Assembly: GCF_015767275.1 (NCBI RefSeq) | Contig: NZ_JADWMY010000002.1 | Coordinates: 62,001 to 126,000 of the forward strand | Length of the DNA stretch: 64,000 nucleotides | Direction: 5' to 3' | DNA from: Herbaspirillum sp. AP02 | Lineage (GTDB): Bacteria > Pseudomonadota > Gammaproteobacteria > Burkholderiales > Burkholderiaceae_D | Shown: piece by piece, positions 34,808-43,923 of the stretch | Position numbering within the stretch: position 1 is the first letter of the stretch | Layout of the letters: every line of letters starts with the position of its first letter | Program-made: the position numbers and the translations under genes | Notes under the pieces: model-generated | Seen by the model: the letters and a program-made list of their open reading frames with translations, nothing else | The model's database searches: none | Told to the model about the DNA's origin: nothing

Positions 34808-35716
34808 ATGCTACTGTTTGCGCAACTGCTCAACGGTCTCCAGTACGGGGTCTTGCTGTTCCTGCTGGCGGCCGGCCTGACCCTGGTGTTCGGCATCATG
34901 AGCTTCGTCAACCTGGCGCACGGTTCGCTGTACATGATGGGGGCCTACATTGCGGCCTCGGTCGCCAATGCCACCGGCAGCTTCCTGCTGGGGCTGCTGG
35001 CCGCGCTGCTGGGCTGCCTGGCCATCGGTGTGCTGCTGGAGCGGGTGGCGGTGGCGCGGCTGTACGACAAGAACCACCTGAACCATGTCCTGGCCACGTT
35101 CGGCATGATCATGTTCTTCAATGAACTGGCCTCGATGTTGTGGGGCAAGCAGCCCCTGTTCGTCTCGGTGCCACCGATGCTGGACGGTGTCATCAACCTG
35201 TTCGGCCTGCCCTATCCGCTGTATCGCTTTGCGGTCATCGTGGTCGGTCTGGCCGTGGCCGTGGGCTGCTACTGGATGATCCACCGCACCCGCCTGGGCA
35301 TGCTCATCCGTGCCGGCGCCAACAATGCGGCCATGGTGGGCGCGCTGGGGATCAACATCCGCTTCCTCAATGCGCTGCTGTTTGCCGTCGGTGCCGCCCT
35401 GGCCGGACTGGCGGGTGCCGTGGCCGGCCCCATCCTGTCGGTCCAGGCCGGCATGGGTGAGCCGGTCCTGATCGCCACCTTCGTGGTGATCGTCATCGGC
35501 GGCATCGGTTCGGTCAAGGGCGCGTTCTATTCGGCCCTGATCGTCGGTGTCGTCGATACCATGGGACGGGCCTTCCTGCCCATGCTGTTGCGTGAGATGG
35601 TCAGCCGCCAGCTGGCCGATGCGGCTGGTCCGGCACTGGCTTCCCTATTGATCTACCTGCTGATGGCGGCCGTCCTGGCGCTGCGTCCGCAAGGCCTTTT
35701 CGTGGCAAGACGATGA
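34808..35716 (+). CDS. ABC permease, LivH type (cluster copy)
   Basis: A 302-residue inner-membrane permease, about eight helices, with AAGLTLVFGIMSFVNLAHGS at the start and GGIGSVKGAFYSALIVG late, both family marks. The ATG at 34808 has GCGAGG five bases upstream; a GTG at 34793 overlapping the previous stop is the alternative. Its stop overlaps the LivM-type start by four bases. Pairs with the next gene to form the channel. Confidence 0.92.
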   Translation: MLLFAQLLNGLQYGVLLFLLAAGLTLVFGIMSFVNLAHGSLYMMGAYIAASVANATGSFLLGLLAALLGCLAIGVLLERVAVARLYDKNHLNHVLATFGMIMFFNELASMLWGKQPLFVSVPPMLDGVINLFGLPYPLYRFAVIVVGLAVAVGCYWMIHRTRLGMLIRAGANNAAMVGALGINIRFLNALLFAVGAALAGLAGAVAGPILSVQAGMGEPVLIATFVVIVIGGIGSVKGAFYSALIVGVVDTMGRAFLPMLLREMVSRQLADAAGPALASLLIYLLMAAVLALRPQGLFVARR

Positions 35717-36735
35717 AGACGACTTCCTCCCTGTTCCGTCCCAGCCTGGGCATTCCCCTGCTGCTGTTGCTGGCGCTGCTGGCCGTGCCACCGGTGGCCG
35801 CTGCACTGGGTGCACAGTTCTACGTCGGCTTTCTGGCGCGTGTGCTGATCTATGCGCTGGCCGCCAGTGCACTCAACCTGGTGCTGGGCTATGCCGGCCT
35901 GATCGGCTTCGGACATGCACTCTTCATTGGCCTGGGGGCGTATTGCGTCTCCCTGTCCTCGCTGGCCGGGCTGGAGTCGGCGTGGCCGCAGCTGCTGCTG
36001 GTGCTGGTGTCGTGCGGCTGTATCGGGGCGCTCACCGGTGCCATCAGCCTGCGCACCCGTGGCATCGGCTTCATCATGATCACCCTGGCGTTTTCCCAGA
36101 TGGGCTATTTCGTCTTCGTCAGCCTCAAGCAGTATGGTGGCGACGATGGCATGTCCATCATCGCCACCAGCCGGCTGGGCGCGGGGATCGACCTCGGCTC
36201 GGTGCTGCCCTTGTTCTATGCCGCCTGGGGCGTGCTGGCGGTGACCCTGCTGTGGATGCACCGGTTGCGGCACGCCCCCTTCGGCATGGCCCTGCGCGGC
36301 TCGCGCCAGAACCTCGCGCGCGTCAGCGCACTGGGCTTCCCGGCACGCCGTCTGCAACTGATCGCCTATGTGCTCTCCGCCATCCTGTGCGGCCTGGCGG
36401 GTTTCCTGCTGGCCAATCTGAATGCCTATGCCTCGCCGGGGCTGATGAGCTGGCAGGTGTCCGGCGAGCTGATCGTGATGGTCGTGCTGGGCGGTATGGG
36501 CAGCGTGTTCGGTCCGTTGCTGGGCGCACTGGCGTTTATCTGCCTGGAGGAGGTGATGAAGTCCTATACCGAGCACTGGATGCTCATCTTCGGGCCGATG
36601 ATCATCCTCATTGCGCTCACCGGTCGTGACGGACTCATGGGTGCCTTGCACTGGCTGGATGTGCGGTGCTGCCAACGCGGCGCGTCCGGCCGTATCGATG
36701 CGACTGCCATCGTCGCCAATGGAGCCAAGCAATGA
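35713..36735 (+). CDS. ABC permease, LivM type (cluster copy)
   Basis: A 340-residue permease. LNLVLGYAGLIGFGHALFIG and the late GGMGSVFGPLLGALAFICLEE are the LivM marks; the coupling loop is RHAPFGMALRGSRQNLARV. The C-terminal 30 residues after the last helix (from LDVRCCQRG) are unusually long and cysteine-containing. Translation is coupled to the permease before it and the ATPase after it (ATGA overlap). Confidence 0.92.
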   Translation: MKTTSSLFRPSLGIPLLLLLALLAVPPVAAALGAQFYVGFLARVLIYALAASALNLVLGYAGLIGFGHALFIGLGAYCVSLSSLAGLESAWPQLLLVLVSCGCIGALTGAISLRTRGIGFIMITLAFSQMGYFVFVSLKQYGGDDGMSIIATSRLGAGIDLGSVLPLFYAAWGVLAVTLLWMHRLRHAPFGMALRGSRQNLARVSALGFPARRLQLIAYVLSAILCGLAGFLLANLNAYASPGLMSWQVSGELIVMVVLGGMGSVFGPLLGALAFICLEEVMKSYTEHWMLIFGPMIILIALTGRDGLMGALHWLDVRCCQRGASGRIDATAIVANGAKQ

Positions 36736-37499
36736 ACGGCCTGCGTACCCAGGGATTGACCAAGCGCTTCGGCGGCCTGCTGGTGACCGACGACGTCAGC
36801 CTGGACATCCGTCCCGGCGAACTGCACGCCATCATCGGCCCCAATGGTGCCGGCAAGACCACCCTGATCAACCAGCTGTCCGGAGAGCTGCGGCCCGACA
36901 GCGGCCAGGTCTGGTTCGGCGATGAGGAGGTGACCACGCTGCCGCTGCATCAGCGCGCCTGCCGGGGCTTGTTGCGCTCCTACCAGATCACCTCCATCTT
37001 CGAAGAGTTCACCGTGATGGAAAACGCCGTGCTGGCGGCAGTCGGCGCGACCGGCGGCTACGGTTTCTGGCGTCCGATGATGGCCCGTGAGCAGGCCTGC
37101 CAGGACGCGCAGCAGGCACTGCTTGCCACCCGCCTGGAAGCCCGCCGCGATACGCTGGCAGGAGAACTGGGCTACGGCGAGCGACGCCAGCTTGAGCTGG
37201 CCATGGCATTGGCCGCGCAGCCGCGCCTGCTGTTGCTCGACGAGCCCATGGCCGGCATGAGCATCGAAGAATCGGCATCGGTGGTACAACTCTTGCAATC
37301 CCTCAAGGGCCGTTACTCGATGCTGCTCATCGAACACGACATGGATGCGGTCTTCGCCCTGGCCGACCGCATCACGGTGCTGGTGTCGGGTCGTGCCGCC
37401 TTCTGTGGCACGCCCGATGAAATTCGCAATCACCCCGAGGTCCGCGCCATCTACCTGGGGGATGAAGCAGGGACTTTTTCCGGAGCCGCTCATGGCTGA
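36732..37499 (+). CDS. ABC ATPase, LivG type (cluster copy)
   Basis: A 255-residue ATPase with Walker A GPNGAGKTTLIN, signature region LGYGERRQLELAMAL, Walker B LLLLDEPMAGMS and H-loop LLIEHDMDAVF, all intact. The start at 36732 overlaps the LivM-type stop; the open frame upstream is overlap only. It probably supplies the catalytically competent site of the heterodimer, since its partner lacks the Walker A lysine. Confidence 0.93.
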   Translation: MNGLRTQGLTKRFGGLLVTDDVSLDIRPGELHAIIGPNGAGKTTLINQLSGELRPDSGQVWFGDEEVTTLPLHQRACRGLLRSYQITSIFEEFTVMENAVLAAVGATGGYGFWRPMMAREQACQDAQQALLATRLEARRDTLAGELGYGERRQLELAMALAAQPRLLLLDEPMAGMSIEESASVVQLLQSLKGRYSMLLIEHDMDAVFALADRITVLVSGRAAFCGTPDEIRNHPEVRAIYLGDEAGTFSGAAHG

Positions 37500-38211
37500 A
37501 CAGTTATCCATCCGCGGGCTGCAGGCCTCCTACGGTCGGGCGCAGGCCTTGTTCGACATCTCGCTGGACCTGCAGCGCGGTGAGGTGATCACCTTGCTCG
37601 GTCGCAATGGCATGGGACGATCCACCACCGTCAAATGCCTGTTCGGTCTGCTGCGCCCGAGTGCCGGCAGCATCAGCTTTGGCGGCCAGCGCATCGATAC
37701 CCTGCCTTGTCACGAAGTGGCGCGCCGTGGCCTGGGGCTGGTGCCGGAAGGGCGCCAGATCTTCGCCGACCTGACCGTGGAAGAAAACCTGATCGCCACC
37801 GCCCGCCCGGCGCGCGCCGGGCAGGCCGACAGTCGGCCCTGGACCTTGCGACGCGCCTATGAATTCTTTCCACGGCTGGCGGAGCGGCGTCAGAACATGG
37901 GCTCGCAGTTGTCCGGCGGCGAGCAGCAGATGCTGGCCATCTCGCGTGCGCTGATGACCAATCCCTCCCTGCTGGTGCTGGACGAGGCCACCGAAGGTCT
38001 GGCGCCGGTGGCGCGTGCCGATATCTGGCGCGCCCTGCACGAACTGAAGAGGGAAGGGCTGTCGATGATCGTCATCGACAAGAACATCCAGTCGCTCATG
38101 GGACTGGCTGACCGCCACTATGTGGTCGAGAAGGGGCGTATCGCCTGGAGTGGAAGCTCACAGCAGTTGCAGCAGGACCCGTCCCTGGTGCATCGTTACA
38201 TGGGCGTGTGA
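37492..38211 (+). CDS. ABC ATPase, LivF type, with Walker A Lys replaced by Arg
   Basis: A 239-residue ATPase. The Walker A loop is GRNGMGRSTT: Arg43 stands where Lys binds the ATP phosphates (codon CGA at 37618-37620). Signature LSGGEQQMLAISRAL and Walker B LLVLDEATEGLAP are normal; the switch region is MIVIDKNIQSLM in place of the usual VEQN. The equivalent gene of the second transporter (60349) keeps Lys. Either this site is degenerate within an asymmetric dimer or Arg supports reduced hydrolysis. Confidence 0.92.
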   Translation: MAEQLSIRGLQASYGRAQALFDISLDLQRGEVITLLGRNGMGRSTTVKCLFGLLRPSAGSISFGGQRIDTLPCHEVARRGLGLVPEGRQIFADLTVEENLIATARPARAGQADSRPWTLRRAYEFFPRLAERRQNMGSQLSGGEQQMLAISRALMTNPSLLVLDEATEGLAPVARADIWRALHELKREGLSMIVIDKNIQSLMGLADRHYVVEKGRIAWSGSSQQLQQDPSLVHRYMGV

Positions 38212-38265
38212 GCATGTGCATCCCGGCTGCGCTCACCCGGCCTGTCACAACTTATCGGATATTGC

Positions 38266-39171
38266 ATGAAGGCATCAGGTTTCCAATACGCCCGCCCGAG
38301 CTCGCTGGAAGAGGCATGCGCGCTGCTGGCTGAACACGGCAGCGATGCGCGCATCCTGGCCGGCGGCCAGAGCATGTTCGCCACCCTCAATCTGCGCCTG
38401 TCGGCGCCGAGCCTGCTCATCGACATCAATCGCATCGAGGAACTCAAGGGCATTGTGCTGGCCGAGGATGCCAGCCATGTGCGCATCGGCGCCCTGGTGC
38501 GTCATGCCGAGACCGCCAGCTCACCGCTGGTGGAACAACATCTGCCCTTGCTGCACATGGCCATGCGCCATGTGGCCCATCCGGCAGTACGTAATCGCGG
38601 TACCACCTGCGGCAGTCTGGCGCTGGCCGATCCGTCGGCGGAGATGCCGGCCTGCGCCATCACTCTGGATGCCTTGTTGGTGCTGCAGAGCCGTGACGGC
38701 GGCGTGCGCGAGGTACCGGCAGTGGATTATTTCTTCGGTCTGTACGAGACGGCCCGCCAGGATGACGAAATCCTGATCGAAGCACTCTATCCGGCCTGCC
38801 AGCCGCAGGAGGTCTTCGGCTTCGACGAGCTGGCGCGCCGCCATGGGGACTTCGCGATGGTCGGCGTCGCGCTGCGGGCCAGCTATGCCGAGGGCATCAT
38901 CAGCGACCTGCGCTTGACCACCTTCGGCACCGATCCCATGCCCATCCTGTCCACCGCGGCCGCTGTACTGGCGCAGGGGCAGGCGTGGTCCGTTGCGCTG
39001 GGCGAGGAGATCGCCAGGGCTGCCGTGGCCGAGCTCAATCCCGATCACAACCACTTCGGCAGCCCCGAGGTCAAGCGCCTGCAGGCGGCCGCCCTGATAC
39101 GTCGCGTGCTGGCGGCGACCTTCGGCGCGCCGGCCGATTCAACCATTCCTTACGGAGCCAGCCATGGATGA
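38266..39171 (+). CDS. Molybdenum hydroxylase, FAD-binding medium subunit
   Basis: A 301-residue CoxM/XdhB-like subunit. FAD motifs ILAGGQSMFATLNLRL near residue 35 and RGTTCGSLALADPSAEMPA near 110 are both present. It takes electrons from the small subunit's iron-sulfur clusters. It begins 54 bases after the transporter ATPase and overlaps the small-subunit gene, giving the order M-S-L as in carbon monoxide dehydrogenase-type operons. Confidence 0.92.
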   Translation: MKASGFQYARPSSLEEACALLAEHGSDARILAGGQSMFATLNLRLSAPSLLIDINRIEELKGIVLAEDASHVRIGALVRHAETASSPLVEQHLPLLHMAMRHVAHPAVRNRGTTCGSLALADPSAEMPACAITLDALLVLQSRDGGVREVPAVDYFFGLYETARQDDEILIEALYPACQPQEVFGFDELARRHGDFAMVGVALRASYAEGIISDLRLTTFGTDPMPILSTAAAVLAQGQAWSVALGEEIARAAVAELNPDHNHFGSPEVKRLQAAALIRRVLAATFGAPADSTIPYGASHG

Positions 39172-39658
39172 TCTGTCCGTCCGTTGCGTGGAACACGCCA
39201 ACATCCAATTCACCCTCAATGGCAAGGACGTCAATTGCCTGGTGCCGGTGCGCCGCAACCTGGTGGACTTCCTGCGCCAGGACATGGGATTGACGGCAGC
39301 TCACGTCGGCTGCGAGGTCGGCGTCTGCGGTGCCTGCAATGTGCGCGTCGATGGCGCGGTGGTGCGCGGCTGCCTGATGCTGGCGGTGCAGGTCGACGGC
39401 TTGAGCGTGGAGACCCTGGAGGGGCTGGCCGAAAGCGGCGAGATCGCCGCCCTGCAACGCGCCTTCGTAACGCGCAATGCCATGCAATGCGGATTCTGTA
39501 CGCCGGGCATGCTGATGACGGCCAACGAACTGCTGCAGGCCAAGGCCTGCCCCAGCCGCCTGGAGATCCGCGATGCCATCTCGGGCAATTACTGCCGTTG
39601 CACCGGTTACCAGGCCATCGTCGATGCCATCGAAATGGCCGCCGGGGACGACGCATGA
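39164..39658 (+). CDS. Molybdenum hydroxylase, [2Fe-2S] small subunit
   Basis: A 164-residue CoxS-like protein with two clusters: plant-type Cys50, Cys55, Cys58 and Cys70, and the helical-domain set Cys109, Cys112, Cys144 and Cys146 (CGFC and CRC motifs). It carries electrons from the Mo site to FAD. Overlaps both neighbours by a few bases. Confidence 0.94.
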   Translation: MDDLSVRCVEHANIQFTLNGKDVNCLVPVRRNLVDFLRQDMGLTAAHVGCEVGVCGACNVRVDGAVVRGCLMLAVQVDGLSVETLEGLAESGEIAALQRAFVTRNAMQCGFCTPGMLMTANELLQAKACPSRLEIRDAISGNYCRCTGYQAIVDAIEMAAGDDA

Positions 39659-42066
39659 GCGCCGCCGCCCAGACCGCGGCCGCTGGCCTGATCGGCCGTA
39701 GCGTCGCCCGCGCGGATGCCGAGCGTTTCGTGGCCGGACGCGGACGCTATCTCGACGACCTGGTGCTGGCCGATATGCAGCATGTGGTGTTCTACCGCAG
39801 TCCGTTTGCGCGTGCGCGCTTGCACGCGATCAATGTCGACGCCGCTGCGGCCATGCCCGGGGTGAGTGCGGTCGTCACCGGCGCCGACCTGGCGACCGTC
39901 TGCGCTGGCTGGACCACCCGCTTTGCCCTGTGGCCGGCGCATGTCTCGGCCCCGCAGAATCCGCTGGCTATCGATGAAGTGTTCTGGCAGGGCGAAGCGG
40001 TGGCGGCGGTGGTGGCCGCTACGCGCGCGCAGGCCGAGGACGCGCTCGAACTGATCGAGATCGACTGGGAGGAGGGCGAGCCCGTGGTGGACCCGAGCGC
40101 CGCACTGGAACCCGGCTGTCCACCCTGCCACCCGGCCATCGAGCACAACCTGGCGCTGGAGCGCAAGATCGGCAAGGGTGATGTGGCCGCCGCATTTGCC
40201 GGCGCTGCCCAGGTGGTACGACGCCGTTTCAGCTTCGGTCGCCAGACCGGTGTGCCACTGGAGCCGCGTGGCATCCTGGCCAGCTTCGACCGGCGCACCG
40301 GTGAGCTGGACATCCAGCAATCCCATCAGGCGCCCTTCCAGATGCAGGAGATCTACGCCAGTCTGCTGGGCCTGCCGCTGGAGCGGGTCAGGGTCGCCAG
40401 CCCCGACGTGGGCGGCGCTTTCGGCATCAAGCTGCACGCCTATGCCGACGAGATCGCGGTGGTCGCCATTGCGATGCTGCTGGGCCGGCCCGTCAAGTTC
40501 CAGGCGGACCGCCTGGAATCCTTCGTCTCCGATGTCCACGCCCGGGACGCCAGCGTCGAGGCGCAACTGGCGGTGGATGCCGAAGGACACCTGCTGGGGC
40601 TGGACGTGGATCTGCTGTTCTGCTTCGGGGCGGTGTCCGCCTACCCGCGCTCCAGTATCGGCGAAGCCTTGCAGGCACTCGATCTGTGCGGCTCGGCCTA
40701 CCGCATCGACGCCTTCCGCGGGCGGGTGCGCGGGGCCTTCGTCAACAAGGTGCCGACCGGTGCCTATCGTGCCGTGGGTCAGCCCATCGCCTGCGCCGTC
40801 ATCGAACAGCTGATCGATGACGCGGCGGCGGCCATCGGCATGGATCCGGTCACCATGCGACGACGCAATCATCTGCCGGCGCGTCCGGCCGAGGCGCCGA
40901 TGCTGCCTGCTGCCGGCGGCATCCCACTGGGCCCGCTGTCATTGGACGCCTGCATGGATCAGTTGCTGGAGAACATGGATTACCGCCAGCTGCGCGCCAC
41001 GCAGGATGCGCTGCGCCAGCGCGGCGTCTATCGTGGCATCGGCTTGTGCACCTTTGTCGAGCTGACCGGCGTGGGCGCGGGCCTTTATGGACCCAATCAG
41101 GTCAGGGTGGCCGGCAAGGAGGGAGTGCGCCTGAGCCTGCTGCCCTCCGGTCACATTCAGTGCCGCACGAGCGCGACCGACCAGGGGCAGGGCACGCGCA
41201 CCGGCCTGACCCAGATCGTGGCCCAGGCCATGGGTAGTCCGCTGGAGACGGTGGCGGTGGCGGCCGGCGATACCTCCCGCGATCCACTGGGGGGCGGTGC
41301 CTGGGCCTCGCGCGGCATCTCCCTGGCGGGGGAAGCGGCCCTGCTGGCCGCAGCGCAGCTGCGCGCCAATATCCTGTCGATCGCAGCGGCCCTTGGTGAG
41401 CAATCGCAGGACGGGCTCGATATCGTCGATGGCATGATCATCGGGCGTGACGGCGAGACCTTGATGAGCCTGGCGGAGGTGGCGCTCAAGGCGCATTACG
41501 ATTCGACCGCCATCAAGCTGGACGTCATCCCGGAACTGACGGTGGAGCGCAGCTATGCGCCGACCGGCAAGCCCTACTTCGCCGCCAATGGCGTGCAGGC
41601 GGCGCAGGTCGAGGTCGATGTCGAGACCGGCATGATCCGCGTGCTGGACGTATGGGTGGTGGAAGACTGCGGACGTATCGTCAACCCGCTGCTGACCGAT
41701 GAGCAGATCCGAGGTGGCGTGGTGCAGGGGATAGGCGCGGCCCTGTTCGAGCAGTGCATCTATTCCGAGAACGGGCAGATGAGCAATGCCTCGCTGGCGG
41801 ACTATCTGATTCCGATGGCCTCAGAGATGCCCCAGATCCATGTGGGCCATGTGACCACGCCCGAGCGCGAAACCAGTCTCGGTGCCAAGGGGGTGGGTGA
41901 GGCCGGGACGGTGGGGGCCATTGGCGCCATCTGGTGCGCCGTCAACGACGCCTTGCGCCCCCTTGGGCAGGGTGTATGGCAGCAGCCGTTTACGCCGGCA
42001 CATGTGCTGGACGTGCTGCATCATCCCGAGATGCGTCAGGGCGAGGCAAGGCTGCCTCCCTTCTGA
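39655..42066 (+). CDS. Molybdenum hydroxylase, large catalytic subunit
   Basis: An 803-residue CoxL/XdhA-like subunit binding the molybdopterin-cytosine or -guanine type cofactor. The active-site loop reads PTGAYRAVGQP, not the VAYRCSFR of true CO dehydrogenase, so CO oxidation is unlikely. The catalytic Glu lies in AKGVGEAGTVG near the C-terminus; the Mo-cofactor region SPDVGGAFGIKLHAYADE is intact. Enzymes of this kind hydroxylate N-heterocycles or aldehydes using water. The ATG at 39655 overlaps the small-subunit gene. It is the last gene of the run and is followed by a strong terminator. Confidence 0.92.
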   Translation: MSAAAQTAAAGLIGRSVARADAERFVAGRGRYLDDLVLADMQHVVFYRSPFARARLHAINVDAAAAMPGVSAVVTGADLATVCAGWTTRFALWPAHVSAPQNPLAIDEVFWQGEAVAAVVAATRAQAEDALELIEIDWEEGEPVVDPSAALEPGCPPCHPAIEHNLALERKIGKGDVAAAFAGAAQVVRRRFSFGRQTGVPLEPRGILASFDRRTGELDIQQSHQAPFQMQEIYASLLGLPLERVRVASPDVGGAFGIKLHAYADEIAVVAIAMLLGRPVKFQADRLESFVSDVHARDASVEAQLAVDAEGHLLGLDVDLLFCFGAVSAYPRSSIGEALQALDLCGSAYRIDAFRGRVRGAFVNKVPTGAYRAVGQPIACAVIEQLIDDAAAAIGMDPVTMRRRNHLPARPAEAPMLPAAGGIPLGPLSLDACMDQLLENMDYRQLRATQDALRQRGVYRGIGLCTFVELTGVGAGLYGPNQVRVAGKEGVRLSLLPSGHIQCRTSATDQGQGTRTGLTQIVAQAMGSPLETVAVAAGDTSRDPLGGGAWASRGISLAGEAALLAAAQLRANILSIAAALGEQSQDGLDIVDGMIIGRDGETLMSLAEVALKAHYDSTAIKLDVIPELTVERSYAPTGKPYFAANGVQAAQVEVDVETGMIRVLDVWVVEDCGRIVNPLLTDEQIRGGVVQGIGAALFEQCIYSENGQMSNASLADYLIPMASEMPQIHVGHVTTPERETSLGAKGVGEAGTVGAIGAIWCAVNDALRPLGQGVWQQPFTPAHVLDVLHHPEMRQGEARLPPF

Positions 42067-42086
42067 GGCGGCCCAGATGGAAGAGC

Positions 42087-42114
42087 AGGCGCCGTCGTGA
42101 CGGCGCCTTTTTTT
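42087..42114 (+). terminator. Terminator of the catabolic operon
   Basis: AGGCGCCGTC and GACGGCGCCT form a perfect 10-bp stem around GT, followed by seven T, 21 bases after the large-subunit stop codon. Confidence 0.92.
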
Positions 42115-42143
42115 CGTCCCTCTCCGGCCGCTCCGGGACGCCC

Positions 42144-42173
42144 AAAAAAAACGGAACGCCTCGATGCGTTCCG
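42144..42173 (-). terminator. Terminator of the porin gene
   Basis: On the minus strand CGGAACGC and GCGTTCCG (plus 42152-42173) form an 8-bp stem followed by eight T (plus A run 42144-42151), 39 bases past the porin stop. It faces the plus-strand terminator 30 bases away. Confidence 0.9.
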
Positions 42174-42211
42174 CCAAGTCCTACAAAGGGATCCTCAGGA
42201 GTAAAGCTGCT

Positions 42212-43309
42212 TCAGAAGGTATGCCGGATGCCGGCCATCACGCTGGACTGGTTCTGGCCGACACCGACCGTGCTGCCGGAGCTGACGGCAATGGCGGCGT
42301 TGCCGCGATTCTTGATGTACGCATACGACGCGTAGAGGCTGGTGCGCTTGGACAGGAAGTAGATCGCGCGCGCCGTGCCCAGCGTGCTGTCGTCGGGTGA
42401 GTTGCGGGTATCCAGATGAGCCACCTGGCCTTCGACCTGCCACTGTGGCGTGAGCGCGTAGCTGGCGCCGAGATACCAGAGGTTGTAGTTGATATCGACC
42501 GCACGTTGCAGGTGGCGGGCAATCAGGCCACCACCGATCTTCAGATCGCCGACCTTGAACCAGCCATTGAAGGAGGCGCGGTTGTCCTTGTAGTTGCTGC
42601 TGGTGAGCAGGTTGCCCGCCCCGGCGCCGCCGCGCAGGGTATCGTAGGCGGTGGCGACACCCCAGGTGGCGGTGTCGTACTTGATCAACGCCGTCCACTG
42701 GCGACAGGCTTGCGCGTCGGCGGCGTTCTCGCCGGCGCAATTGGTGGCGGCAGGCCCGCCCGCCGCAGAAGTATCGCGACCGAAGCTATAGGTGGCGCCC
42801 ACGGTGGTGTTGCCGATCTTGTTCATGTAGCCCAGCGCATTGTCGCTGCGCGTGTTGGGCAGGTAGGAGTCCATGTTGGACAGGCCGTGGTTGGCCGGTC
42901 CCATGATGTCGGCGGCGATCAGCGAGATGGCCGTCATGTTGTACTGGCGACCCAGCGTGAAGGTACCCCAGGTCGGGTCCATCAGGCCGACATTGGATTG
43001 TCGTCCGAACAGGCGGTTGCCCTGGCCCATGCCGCCGGTGGTCGGCACGAAGCCGCTTTCCAGATTGAAGAAGGCGCGCATGCCACCACCCAGGTCCTCG
43101 ACCCCTTTGAAGCCGATGCGCGAGGGCAGCAGTCCGGTCAGCGGCAGTGTACGCAGCTTGCCCTGGCCGGCGGCATTGGTGTGATTGAGATATTCGACCC
43201 CGGTATCGATGATGCCGTAGATGGTGACACTGCTCTGGGCCATCGCTTCGGTACCCAGCCCCCCCAGGCACAGGCCGGCGGAGACGGCGGCTAACAGACG
43301 TTTCTTCAC
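42212..43309 (-). CDS. Gram-negative outer-membrane porin (cluster copy)
   Basis: A 365-residue trimeric-porin family protein. It starts with GTG at 43309, preceded by AAGGGG, giving a signal peptide cleaved near TEAMA-Q and a mature start QSSVTIYGIIDTGVEY, the usual betaproteobacterial porin opening. RIGFKGVEDLGGGMRAFFNLESGF and the C-terminal aromatic GIRHTF (needed for outer-membrane assembly) are present. The frame extends upstream to 43483 but that part is promoter. It carries the same promoter palindrome as the Rieske operon and is the likely outer-membrane entry for its substrate. Confidence 0.92.
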   Translation of the reverse strand: MKKRLLAAVSAGLCLGGLGTEAMAQSSVTIYGIIDTGVEYLNHTNAAGQGKLRTLPLTGLLPSRIGFKGVEDLGGGMRAFFNLESGFVPTTGGMGQGNRLFGRQSNVGLMDPTWGTFTLGRQYNMTAISLIAADIMGPANHGLSNMDSYLPNTRSDNALGYMNKIGNTTVGATYSFGRDTSAAGGPAATNCAGENAADAQACRQWTALIKYDTATWGVATAYDTLRGGAGAGNLLTSSNYKDNRASFNGWFKVGDLKIGGGLIARHLQRAVDINYNLWYLGASYALTPQWQVEGQVAHLDTRNSPDDSTLGTARAIYFLSKRTSLYASYAYIKNRGNAAIAVSSGSTVGVGQNQSSVMAGIRHTF

Positions 43310-43440
43310 TTTTATTTCCCCTTCAGGTTGAACAATCAAGACAGCGTTGAAAACCACCGCTGGCGGTGGCGCTACGGATGAATCGGACTGCAATGGATCT
43401 GAACGAGTGGGCGGCGCGGCGCCTGCTTTGATGCGCGTCA

Positions 43441-43483
43441 AATAATGAATGACATTATTTAATCTCAATAAAATGAATGTCAA
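43441..43483 (-). promoter_or_regulatory. Porin promoter with shared palindrome
   Basis: Read on the minus strand: TTGACA (plus 43478-43483), 16-17 bases, TAAATA or AAATAA as -10, then AATGTCATTCATTATT. The AATG-n-CATT core is at plus 43448-43456. TTGACATTCATTTT also matches the -35 region of the Rieske promoter. Confidence 0.7.
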
Positions 43484-43825
43484 TCGTTATTGTCGTGTGA
43501 GGGGAAAGTTTTTTCGTCACGCGTCCTTGCCGGGGAAGGCAGGGCAGGATGGCTGGGGAAACAAATGGTGCAGCCGTTCCGTCACATGCACTTAAAAATG
43601 AAGTTCAGCTGTCCATATTCGCATTTTTGGTGCGTTTTTTATTCTTCATGCTCATGGAAGCCCTATGCGTACTGGATTAGGGGGCGATGTGAGGAAATGC
43701 TCGCTATCGCATACCTCTGCGCTCCGTCGTTGTTCGTGTACGACGCTGCGTTGCCGATGCCGTGACGCTGACCTATCGAAGCGCAGTTGCACCACCTGAT
43801 GATGATGTCGATTGCGGAATTTTTC
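43484..43825. other. 342 bases between divergent porin and chemoreceptor promoters
   Basis: AT-richer than the surroundings, with T runs near 43508 and 43636. No gene or RNA is supported; a 91-codon frame at 43490-43765 has an unlikely composition and no ribosome site. Confidence 0.5.
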
Positions 43826-43868
43826 TTGACATCGAAGGATGCAAAATAACAGAATGATGTTCGTTATT
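43826..43868 (+). promoter_or_regulatory. Chemoreceptor promoter with shared palindrome
   Basis: TTGACA at 43826-43831, 18 bases, CAGAAT at 43850-43855, running into CAGAATGATGTTCGTTATTA. This differs from the Rieske promoter copy (CAGAATGACATTCGTTATTA) at two adjacent positions only. It lies about 60 bases before the start codon. Confidence 0.7.
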
Positions 43869-43923
43869 AATCGCGGGAAACTACCGCCGCCGCAGAGTTG
43901 GCCGGACGGTGCGAAGGAGGGGG

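Noticed and set aside
39655-42066. True carbon monoxide dehydrogenase
   Set aside because: The active-site loop AYRAVGQP lacks the Cys-containing AYRCSFR of CO dehydrogenase, and CoxDEF genes are missing.
43490-43765. A 91-codon frame between the porin and chemoreceptor promoters
   Set aside because: Odd Cys/Trp/Tyr-rich composition, low GC at third positions compared with neighbours, no ribosome site.
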